From the NCBI GenBank assembly GCA_964195155.1, contig CAXMOP010000007.1:1-56371 (forward strand): DNA of 56,371 nt. Direction: 5' to 3'. A program made the position numbers and the translations under genes. The stretch is from JACZST01 sp964195155. GTDB taxonomy: Bacteria > Actinomycetota > Acidimicrobiia > Spongiisociales > UBA5794. The first letter of the stretch is position 1. Each line of letters opens with the position of its first letter. The notes beneath the pieces are model-generated. The model was not told the DNA's origin, ran no database searches, and saw only the letters and a list, made by a program, of their open reading frames with translations. Below, in pieces: positions 24,701 through 30,861 of the stretch.

Positions 24701-25119
24701 TCCGCCTGTTCGGCGAGATCGTCGATCATCCCCTGCAGGCCGAGACTGCGGCCATCGTCGGGCGAGTAGATGCGGGTGATGCCCGCTCGTTCCAGCTCCT
24801 CGCCCTCGGCGGGGAGAATCGTGCCTCCCCCGCCTCCGAAGATCTTCACATGCCGGGCCCCCGCATCGTCGAGCAGCTCACGCACGTACCCGAAGAATTC
24901 CATGTGCCCGCCCTGGTACGAGGTGATCGCAATGGCCTGGGCGTCTTCCTCGACGGCGGCCTTGACGATGTCGGCCGCAGAGCGGTCGTGGCCGAGGTGG
25001 ATCACCTCGACGCCGGTCGCCTGGAGGATGCGGCGCATGATGTTGATCGTTGCATCGTGACCGTCAAACAGTGACGTTGCGGTCACGATCCGCACGTGGT
25101 TGGTCGGTTGATACGCCAT
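21784..25119 (-). CDS. icmF: Fused isobutyryl-CoA mutase IcmF (B12 domain, G-protein chaperone, mutase)
   Basis: 1111 residues, full IcmF length. Residues 1 to about 140 bind cobalamin (LFDGHDATINIMRRILQATG). Residues about 180-430 are a MeaI-like GTPase with P-loop GITGTGGAGKSSLVDE, SVDPSQRRSGGALLGDR, ETSGIGQADTEIVDQSDL and NKADRRGADDA. From about 520 the mutase barrel follows (YPGRFPYTAGVFPFKRTEED, QTSGRSLHAQEISFNDIRTT). It isomerises isobutyryl-CoA and n-butyryl-CoA (related enzymes use pivalyl-CoA), with the GTPase guarding cofactor loading. TATCCT lies 8 nt before the ATG. No neighbour shares its pathway. Confidence 0.95.
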   Translation of the reverse strand: MAYQPTNHVRIVTATSLFDGHDATINIMRRILQATGVEVIHLGHDRSAADIVKAAVEEDAQAIAITSYQGGHMEFFGYVRELLDDAGARHVKIFGGGGGTILPAEGEELERAGITRIYSPDDGRSLGLQGMIDDLAEQADYPVVDDQADYDVSGLSTATPALLGRMISEVEHDPAGPLVIQARDAAEKRTTPIIGITGTGGAGKSSLVDEMIVRFLADFPDRTVGIVSVDPSQRRSGGALLGDRIRMNSLGSNRVFMRSLATRQANLALSPHVAAAVDLVKAAGYDLIILETSGIGQADTEIVDQSDLSVYVMTPEYGAASQLEKIDMLDFADLIVINKADRRGADDARRDVRKQYKRNHQAFDLTDEQVPVYTTIASHFNDAGTNRFYQVLVHAVSELSRDDLTLSHELLIDHGGERSIVPKDRVRYLSEISQSIRDYNERVAQQAALALEAQGLSIAAAAVDEPALVERRDRAIAGLDTDAAELLERWDADVEAYRAAGASYEVRGETIEVDATSTTLSGTAIQRVVPPRFSGWGDRVRWGMQENYPGRFPYTAGVFPFKRTEEDPTRMFAGEGRPEQTNQRFHYLSADMPAKRLSTAFDSVTLYGQDPAVRPDIYGKVGNSGVSVATLDDAKKLYSGFDLVDSATSVSMTINGPAPMILAFFLNAAVDQQVERYVVEHGLEDDVEAALRAKFDDRGLERPSYLDDLPDGSDGLGLMLLGLTGDEVVALEVYERIKADVLSRVRGTVQADILKEDQAQNTSIFSTEFGLRMQGDIQEYFIENRVRNFYSMSISGYHMAEAGANPISQLAFTLANGFTFVEYFLSRGMPIDSFAPNLSFFFSNGVDAEYAVIGRVARKIWAKAMRDRYGADERSRKLKYHIQTSGRSLHAQEISFNDIRTTLQALYAVYDNANSLHTNAYDEAITTPTEESVRRAMAIQLIINRELGLARNENPLQGSFIIEELTDLVEEAVLAEFDRLTDRGGVLGAMERMYQRSKIQEESLLYERMKMSGELPIVGVNTFLSPEGSPFVIPETIIRSTDEDKHRQIDAVQAFQERNAKAGEVALDQLQKAALEGDNTFEALMEATKVVSLGQLSHALYEVGGRYRRNM

Positions 25120-25127
25120 GTGCCCAC

Positions 25128-25133
25128 AGGATA
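25128..25133 (-). promoter_or_regulatory. -10 box (TATCCT) for a leaderless icmF start
   Basis: TATCCT, 8 nt, then ATG, without a Shine-Dalgarno sequence. Confidence 0.45.
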
Positions 25134-25323
25134 CGACGGCTGCGGTGCTTCACCCGGATGAACGGGTGGAGGGCAGCTCGCCGAACCTCTGGCTGGACTG
25201 CTCATCGACCTTGCGGTTCAAAATGGCAGGTCCTCGCGGCGAGTGATCTCTGCCGACGCCGGGCATCATCGAACGACCGAACGCCATACTTCCTTCGTAT
25301 CGCGCAGGCCCGAGGGGGCGGTG

Positions 25324-25986
25324 ATGACCAAGTCGCAGTTCGATCTGATCGCTTCGGGTCGCCAAGCAATGGAACGCAACGATTGGGGCGAAGCGTACGA
25401 GCTTCTCAACGAGGCCGCCGCGAGCGGCGGACTCGACCCGGATGCGTTCGAGGACCTGGCACGATCTGCATGGTGGTCGGGTCGCCCGGACGAGTGCATC
25501 GACGCCCGTGAGCGGGCCTATGCCGGCTTTATCAAGTCTGATGAACCGAAAAGGGCCGCCCTGATGGCGCTCGACCTGGCAGAAGGCCAATTTCACAAGA
25601 AGGCGACGGCTATCGGGGACGGGTGGGTGAGGCGGGCAGAACGTCTTCTCGCATCCGAGCCGGCCTTCGACGACGCTCAGAACGCGGTCGACTGTGCGGT
25701 CGAGATACAGCGCACGTTCGCTCGGCAGCGGACCGAACACGGCTTTGCTCCCAACATCCGCATCGGGCTGCATATCGGAGACGTGACCGAGATCGGGGGC
25801 ACGCTCGCCGGCGAGGATGTGCACAAGGCGGCCCGAATCTGCGCGCACGCAGCAGCGGGCGAGGTCCTGGCGAGCCTCGATCTCGTCGACATCGTCGACC
25901 CGCCATTCGCAGCCGCCGCACCGAAAAGCATCAAACTCAAAGGCTTCACCGACGACGCTCAGGTGTCAAGCCTGCCCTGGGAGTAG
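25324..25986 (+). CDS. Chimeric TPR / class III cyclase C-terminal fragment
   Basis: 220 residues. The first 110 look like TPR repeats (NDWGEAYELLNEAAASGGLD, then GDGWVRRAERLLA). They join directly to the second half of a class III cyclase domain: DDAQNAVDCAVEIQRTFARQ, NIRIGLHIGDVTEIGGTLAG, EDVHKAARICAHAAAGEVLA and a closing KGFTDDAQVSSLPW. The metal-binding first half (FTDIEGST- and GDGF-like motifs) is missing, so catalysis is not expected. An in-frame internal deletion of a larger TPR-cyclase protein is the simplest explanation. Confidence 0.6.
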   Translation: MTKSQFDLIASGRQAMERNDWGEAYELLNEAAASGGLDPDAFEDLARSAWWSGRPDECIDARERAYAGFIKSDEPKRAALMALDLAEGQFHKKATAIGDGWVRRAERLLASEPAFDDAQNAVDCAVEIQRTFARQRTEHGFAPNIRIGLHIGDVTEIGGTLAGEDVHKAARICAHAAAGEVLASLDLVDIVDPPFAAAAPKSIKLKGFTDDAQVSSLPWE

Positions 25987-26178
25987 GTTGCCCGCGGGAT
26001 ACGACAGCTGCGCCGGTTCCGTGACCGGCCGGCTCCCCGAAAATCGCCAAAACGACGGTTCAAGAAACCAACCCGAATTCGCCGATACCAAGGTAGAGGA
26101 ATGACTTTCGGCTGGTGAATTGGGGGATTCACGCGGGGATTCAGCGACCACATTCGGGCTCGGAGCAGGTGGTATGCC

Positions 26179-26832
26179 GTGAGCACGACGATGTTCGTCC
26201 TCGGCGCGTTGCTTACCGGCGGCGCCGCGTGGGCAAACGAGAACGCGATCCATGCCTGCGTCAACCCGGCCGGAATACCGCGCATCGTCGATAGTCCCGG
26301 TGAATGCAGAAGGAACGAAGCCTCGATCAACTTGGGAGCCGGCGGATCGGCAGGATCGCAGGGCCCGGCAGGGGATGACGGAGCAACCGGCCCCACAGGA
26401 CCCGCAGGGGATGACGGAACAACCGGCCCCACAGGAGCCGATGGAGATGACGGAGCAACCGGCCCCGCAGGACCCGCAGGGGATGACGGAGCAACCGGCC
26501 CCACAGGAGCCGATGGAGCGGCCGGGCCAGCAGGAGCCGACGGAGCGGCCGGGCCAGCAGGACCCACCGGTGACTCCGGGGTCATCACCTTCTACCGTGT
26601 CGAAGCCAGTGCTACGGCGGAGACGAGCGCTACCGCCCGGGCGTTCTGCGATGCGGACGACATCGTCACCGGCGGAGGGTTCCTCGGAGTCAAGACAACA
26701 TCGCACGTCGACAGCAGCAATCCGCTGACCGAGTATGGCATTCCAGTCGCCTGGTCGGTCACCGTCCGAAATGCCGAGGTCACCCCGGACAGCTTCAGGG
26801 CCTACGCCATGTGCGCCGACATCACGCCCTAG
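26179..26832 (+). CDS. Secreted collagen-like (Gly-X-Y) repeat protein
   Basis: 217 residues from a GTG with GGAGCAGG upstream. Residues 1-19 look like a signal peptide (MFVLGALLTGGAAWA). Next comes a small Cys-bearing segment (HACVNPAGIPRIVDSPGECR), then about 26 uninterrupted Gly-X-Y triplets rich in GPA, GDD, GAT and GAD, and a C-terminal globular domain with two cysteines. Bacterial collagen-like proteins trimerise and act at the cell surface. The stop TAG is the left terminus of element copy G. Confidence 0.8.
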   Translation: MSTTMFVLGALLTGGAAWANENAIHACVNPAGIPRIVDSPGECRRNEASINLGAGGSAGSQGPAGDDGATGPTGPAGDDGTTGPTGADGDDGATGPAGPAGDDGATGPTGADGAAGPAGADGAAGPAGPTGDSGVITFYRVEASATAETSATARAFCDADDIVTGGGFLGVKTTSHVDSSNPLTEYGIPVAWSVTVRNAEVTPDSFRAYAMCADITP

Positions 26833-26944
26833 GTGGGTTGTCGGCAATCCTCCGGCGGGCCTGCCAGCAATGTGACGTCGATCGGGGTGATGGCATCGGC
26901 TTGACCGCAGGCCCAAGTAATCGTCATTGGCGACCACCCTTCTA
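26830..26944 (-). mobile_element. 115-bp TA-flanked inverted-repeat element, copy G (divergent, reverse)
   Basis: Exactly 115 bp. Plus-strand left end TAGGTGGGTTGTCGGCAAT; the other end read inward is TAGAAGGGTGGTCGCCAAT. Shared core words are GCAATCCTCC near the left and TCATTG near the right, as in copy D. The interior has otherwise diverged. It lies between the convergent collagen-like and rimM genes, at the edge of the block that splits the ffh-trmD operon. Confidence 0.72.
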
Positions 26945-26964
26945 GAACGGTGTCGAGCGGCTCA
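26943..26964 (+). repeat. Fragment of a second element abutting copy G
   Basis: TAGAACGGTGTCGAGC begins in the terminal TA of copy G and matches the left end of copy C (TAGGCCGGTGTCGAAC). It ends at the rimM stop codon. The arrangement repeats the shared-TA junction of copies A and B. Confidence 0.45.
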
Positions 26965-27462
26965 GAAGAGGCCTTCGGGAGGGCTAACGATGATGACGCC
27001 GGCCTCGAGGTCGATTGAAATGACGATCTTGGAGACGAGCGGGACCGCGACATCGACACCCGCAGCGGTTCGGATCGACAGGCGATCCTGGGCAACCCCA
27101 AACTCCACCCCAATGACGGACCCGAGCTCGACCCCTCCCGGATCGACGACCGTGCAGCCCTCGAGGTCCTCGGGCCAGTATTCATCGTCGCCGAGCGTGC
27201 GTCGCTGACCGGCGGGAACGCGAAATCGAACCCCCTTGAGGGTCTCGGCGGCGTCGCGGTCGACGATCCCAGCGAAGAGGACAAGCAGGTCGCCGCGATG
27301 CGGGCGAATGGCCGACACCTCGAGGGTACGAGCAGTCGCCTCGTCGGTGGTCACGGTTGCGCCGGCGATCCAGCGTTGCGAATCGTCGCTGAGAGATCTG
27401 ACGACTACTTCCCCACCGATGCCATGGGCTCGGCGGCCGTAACCGACATCGATCAGGTCCAC
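26962..27462 (-). CDS. rimM: Ribosome maturation factor RimM
   Basis: 166 residues from the GTG at 27462, one base after the khpA stop. The family opening is VDLIDVGYGRRAHGIGGEVV, and later blocks are LVLFAGIVDRDAAETLKGVR and DEYWPEDLEGCTVVDPGGVE, then the PRC-barrel segment ending VPLVSKIVISIDLEAGVIIV. It assists maturation of the 30S head by binding uS19. trmD, its usual downstream partner, is absent here. Confidence 0.93.
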   Translation of the reverse strand: MDLIDVGYGRRAHGIGGEVVVRSLSDDSQRWIAGATVTTDEATARTLEVSAIRPHRGDLLVLFAGIVDRDAAETLKGVRFRVPAGQRRTLGDDEYWPEDLEGCTVVDPGGVELGSVIGVEFGVAQDRLSIRTAAGVDVAVPLVSKIVISIDLEAGVIIVSPPEGLF

Positions 27463-27463
27463 G

Positions 27464-27715
27464 TCAGTCGAGGAACTCGACCTCGACCGAAAGGCCCTCT
27501 TCGTCCCCGGCAATACTCGCAACCGAGCGAATGGCCCGGGCGACTCTGCCGCGCCGACCGATGACCCGGCCCATGTCGGACTTGGCCGTGCGTACCTCGG
27601 CGACCACGGAGTCGTCACCGTCGGCAACGATCTCGACCTGGATCGAATCGGCGTCGTCGACGATTTGCGTCACGAGATAGGTGACGACGTTCTCGACGAT
27701 TTCACCTTGCTTCAT
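27464..27715 (-). CDS. khpA: KH-domain RNA-binding protein KhpA
   Basis: 83 residues. The KH signature loop is DMGRVIGRRGRVARAIRSVA, with flanking strands SIQVEIVADGDDSVVAEVR and GLSVEVEFLD. KhpA binds RNA as a small cytosolic KH protein and is encoded between rpsP and rimM in most Gram-positive bacteria, as here. Its ATG overlaps the rpsP stop (ATGA). Confidence 0.93.
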   Translation of the reverse strand: MKQGEIVENVVTYLVTQIVDDADSIQVEIVADGDDSVVAEVRTAKSDMGRVIGRRGRVARAIRSVASIAGDEEGLSVEVEFLD

Positions 27716-28311
27716 TCGCTGTCCTCTTCCTGTGCGGGCTCAGTATCGCTGACCTCTTCGCCTGGTACATCTTCCAGTGGCTCCGCCTCGGTTGCTGCTC
27801 CCTCTTCGGAACTGGCAACCGGCAACCGGTCACTCGCATCTTGCTCATCGGAACTGGTCACCGGCAACTGGTCACTGGCAACTTCTTCCTCACTGGCATC
27901 TTCCTTATCGGAACTGGCAACCGGCAACTGGTCACTGGCAACTTCTTCCTCACTGGCAACTTCCTCGGTTTCCACCTCCGGCTGCCCCACAACATGCACC
28001 TGCCCGGGCCATTCCTTGGTGTGATGCTCCCCGATCGTGTGGATCTCGCCCTTGTCGACTCGGAACTGCGCCCACGCCCCGGAGATCTCGAGCAGCTTCT
28101 GAGCACGCTCGGTGGGCTGGGCACCCTTGTGCAACCAGTCAAGAGCCCGCTCGTTGTCGATCTCGATCAGCGACGGCTCCTGGCGGGCGTCGTAGCGGCC
28201 GATCTGCTCGATGTACTTGCCGTCTCGCGGCTTGCGTCCGTCCATCACAACGACGCGGTACGTCGGCTGCTTCTTCTTGCCCGTCCGTGTCAGGCGAATC
28301 TTCACCGCCAT
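27712..28311 (-). CDS. rpsP: 30S ribosomal protein bS16 with repeat-built acidic C-terminal extension
   Basis: 199 residues; the conserved bS16 core is about the first 80 (MAVKIRLTRTGKKKQPTYRV, DGKYIEQIGRYD, RALDWLHKGAQPTERAQKLL). The remaining 85 or so residues from about 113 are acidic and low-complexity, containing a 20-residue repeat such as EEVASDQLPVASSDKEDASE, encoded by near-identical 60-bp DNA repeats. Actinobacterial bS16 often has a variable acidic tail, but a tail formed from tandem DNA repeats is unusual. Two bases separate it from ffh upstream. Confidence 0.93.
   Translation of the reverse strand: MAVKIRLTRTGKKKQPTYRVVVMDGRKPRDGKYIEQIGRYDARQEPSLIEIDNERALDWLHKGAQPTERAQKLLEISGAWAQFRVDKGEIHTIGEHHTKEWPGQVHVVGQPEVETEEVASEEEVASDQLPVASSDKEDASEEEVASDQLPVTSSDEQDASDRLPVASSEEGAATEAEPLEDVPGEEVSDTEPAQEEDSE
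27804..27960. repeat. 60-bp tandem repeat inside rpsP
   Basis: Units 27841-27900 and 27901-27960 agree at about 55 of 60 positions; a shortened third unit lies at about 27804-27840. On the coding strand each unit contains heptamers of the form CAGTTGC, CAGTGAC, CGGTTGC, the same period and shape as the intergenic heptamer arrays elsewhere in this window. Confidence 0.85.
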
Positions 28312-28313
28312 GG

Positions 28314-29651
28314 CTACCTCTTCTTGTCGCTGGGCATCCCCGGGAGTTTGAGCCCCGGTATGGGGTTCTTTCCTCCTGCGAACGCTTTCATCATCTTCTG
28401 CGTCTCGGAGAACTGTTTGAGCAGGACATTCACGTCCTGCGGTCGCGTTCCCGAGCCCGATGCAATCCGGCGCTTGCGGCTCCCGTTGATGAGCTTCGGG
28501 TCTTGCCGCTCGGCGGGCGTCATCGACCGAATGATCGCTTCGACGCGGGCGAGGTGACGGTCGTCGATCTCAGCGTCACGCAATGCGGATCCGGCGCCGG
28601 GGAGCATACCAATGAGCTGGTCCAACGGCCCCATCTTCTTGAGCTGTTGGAACTGCTCGAGGAAGTCCTCGAGGTCGAACGCGGCGTCGCGCATCTTGGC
28701 CGCGGCCAGCTCGGCCTGCTCCTCGTCGTACACGGACTCGGCCTTTTCGATCAGGGTCATCACATCGCCCATCCCGAGAATCCGGTCCGCCATGCGGTCG
28801 GGGTGGAAGGCGTCGAGGTCGTCGATGTTCTCCCCGACGCCGACGAATTTGATCGGCTTTCCCGTGACCTCCCGGACCGAGATAGCGGCGCCCCCGCGAG
28901 CGTCGCCGTCGAGCTTGGTCAGGATCAGTCCGGTCAGGTCGGTGTGGTCGAGAAAGCCGTTGGCCACGTTCACCGCCTCTTGACCGGTCATGGCGTCGAG
29001 GACCAGCAGCACCTCGTCCGGATCGGCGGCCTTGCGCATGGCCGCCAGCTCCTTCATCAAGTCGTCGTCGATCTGGAGGCGTCCCGCGGTGTCGAAGATG
29101 ACCACATTGCGCGAATCGGCTCTGGCCTGCTTCAAGGCCGCTTTGGCGAGCTTGGGCGCCTTTGCCTTGCGATCGACGTAGACGGGCACGTCGATGCGGG
29201 CCCCGAGCGTTTCCAGCTGGTCGATGGCGGCCGGTCGCTGCAGATCCGCGGCAACGAGCATCGGCCGTTTGCCCTTGGACTTCTGGTGCTTCGCCAGCTT
29301 CGCCGCCGTGGTGGTTTTTCCGGATCCCTGGAGCCCTGCAAGAAGAATGACCAGCGGTGGCGCCGCCGGTCGTACCAGCGGGGCCTCTTCCCCAAGGGTG
29401 ACGACCAACTCCTCGTGGACGATCTTGATGACCTGTTGGCCGGGGGTGAGGCTGTCGGCGACCTCGACCCCAAGGGCACGCTCACGGACCCTGGCCAGGA
29501 AGGTTTTGACGACCGCCACGTTGACATCGGCCTCGAGCAGGGCGAGCCGCACCTCTCGCAGCGCTGCGTCGACGTCCTGCTCGGTGAGGCGGCCCTTGCT
29601 CCGCAGACGGGCAAACGTGTCGTTGAGTCGATCGGAGAGCGTTTCGAACAT
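28314..29651 (-). CDS. ffh: Signal recognition particle GTPase Ffh
   Basis: 445 residues from the ATG at 29651. N domain begins MFETLSDRLNDTFARLRSKG. The G domain has GLQGSGKTTTAAKLA, DLQRPAAIDQL, VIFDTAGRLQIDDDLMKEL and LTKLDGDARGGAA. The M domain binds SRP RNA and signal sequences (DVMTLIEKAESVYDEE, NGSRKRRIASGSGTRPQDVN, a Met-rich helix near the end). It delivers nascent membrane proteins to FtsY, encoded at 39.7 kb. First gene of the ffh-rpsP-khpA-rimM operon. Confidence 0.96.
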   Translation of the reverse strand: MFETLSDRLNDTFARLRSKGRLTEQDVDAALREVRLALLEADVNVAVVKTFLARVRERALGVEVADSLTPGQQVIKIVHEELVVTLGEEAPLVRPAAPPLVILLAGLQGSGKTTTAAKLAKHQKSKGKRPMLVAADLQRPAAIDQLETLGARIDVPVYVDRKAKAPKLAKAALKQARADSRNVVIFDTAGRLQIDDDLMKELAAMRKAADPDEVLLVLDAMTGQEAVNVANGFLDHTDLTGLILTKLDGDARGGAAISVREVTGKPIKFVGVGENIDDLDAFHPDRMADRILGMGDVMTLIEKAESVYDEEQAELAAAKMRDAAFDLEDFLEQFQQLKKMGPLDQLIGMLPGAGSALRDAEIDDRHLARVEAIIRSMTPAERQDPKLINGSRKRRIASGSGTRPQDVNVLLKQFSETQKMMKAFAGGKNPIPGLKLPGMPSDKKR

Positions 29652-29661
29652 CGGCCCGAGT

Positions 29662-30861
29662 CTACGAGGACGCCAGATCCACCTCTCGGTCCGCATCTTC
29701 GGTCTCGATCCGGGCAATGGCGATCCGTGCCGCGATCACGGTGCACACCAACAGCACGATCGGTGCCACGTTCAGGGCGATGCCGAAGGCATCGAGCTGG
29801 TACAGGACGAAGAACGGTGAGAGCAGCGTCGTGTACAGCAAGGCGATGCCCATCGCGGTCCATGCCGGCCGCTGCTCGGGCAGCCGGTACCACAACAACA
29901 CCACGGGGATGAGGAGCAGCGCCCAGTCGTGCACGACGATGTGGGCCGCGCCGATCAAGGCCACCACGACCGCTCCGCTGAACGCCAGCGCCAGGTCATC
30001 GTTCACCCGCCGGACAAACCACACCAATGCGGCGCCGGTCACCAGCGTCAACGCCAGCGACAGCCACGAGATGATCGCCGGGTCGGCGGCGATGTCACTC
30101 ACGAACACGTTCCACATGGCGAACTCGTAGTAGGGCGAGTCACCGAACGCGTACAGCGAGGGCAGGGTCGGTGCGACTTCGAGGAACCGGATCCAGGCAT
30201 TGGGGAAGATCAGGAGCGAGGCGGCGATCAGAAACCCACCGGTGGCGAAGCCGCCGACGATGGCGGGGCGCATCGTTCTCCATCGACTCAGCCACCAGAA
30301 CACGAAGCCGATCAGCAGCTGCGGTTTGAAGATCACGAATCCGAGGATCGCCCCCCCTCCCTTGAGCCGCCCCCGGCTGAGCGCCGCGTATGACAGGCTC
30401 ATCAACAGGAACACCACGAGCGAGGTCTGTCCGAGCCGGAGCGCAAAGAACACCGGCACGGTGAGCAGGGCGGCAACGCTGGCGGTCGGCCAGGAGGGCA
30501 CGCCCAGGGCGCGGAACCCAGCCGCCATTCCCACAATCGACAGCACGGTCCAGATCCCCCACGCCGGGACGACATCGATGGCGACAAACGGCAAGAAGAA
30601 GAACGCGGTGAACGGCGGGTTGACGAACGGCGGCCCACTCAGCCCGGCGGGGAATGGCCAATCGTACATCGCCGATGCCGCTCCCCGACTCATCAGGGTC
30701 GCCGCGCTGTGGAAGGCCCGGAAGTCCCATCCCACCGGGGTGCCGGACTGATCGAAGCCGTCAGGGATCACAGCGATGGTCCATTGCACCCACAGGAATA
30801 AGACGATGGCGCCGGCGACGGCCAGTGCCGCGCCGATGGCCAGGCGATGGCGCTCAGTCAT
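29662..30861 (-). CDS. GT87-like polytopic glycosyltransferase (DUF2029)
   Basis: 399 residues, about ten to twelve hydrophobic segments. The GT87/DUF2029 pattern is present: DFRAFHSAATLMSRGAASAM with an acidic residue early in the first outer loop, FVNPPFTAFFFLPF, and GRLKGGGAILGFVIFKPQLL. Members include polyprenyl-phosphate-mannose dependent mannosyltransferases of cell-envelope glycans; the acceptor here is unknown. The start overlaps the end of the upstream membrane-protein gene by 8 bp, so the two are likely one operon. Confidence 0.8.
   Translation of the reverse strand: MTERHRLAIGAALAVAGAIVLFLWVQWTIAVIPDGFDQSGTPVGWDFRAFHSAATLMSRGAASAMYDWPFPAGLSGPPFVNPPFTAFFFLPFVAIDVVPAWGIWTVLSIVGMAAGFRALGVPSWPTASVAALLTVPVFFALRLGQTSLVVFLLMSLSYAALSRGRLKGGGAILGFVIFKPQLLIGFVFWWLSRWRTMRPAIVGGFATGGFLIAASLLIFPNAWIRFLEVAPTLPSLYAFGDSPYYEFAMWNVFVSDIAADPAIISWLSLALTLVTGAALVWFVRRVNDDLALAFSGAVVVALIGAAHIVVHDWALLLIPVVLLWYRLPEQRPAWTAMGIALLYTTLLSPFFVLYQLDAFGIALNVAPIVLLVCTVIAARIAIARIETEDADREVDLASS

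Noticed and set aside
27777..29912. 711-codon plus-strand open frame opposite rpsP and ffh
   Set aside because: It is the antisense frame of two certain genes. Long antisense frames are expected in GC-rich codon usage, and its translation shows no domain.
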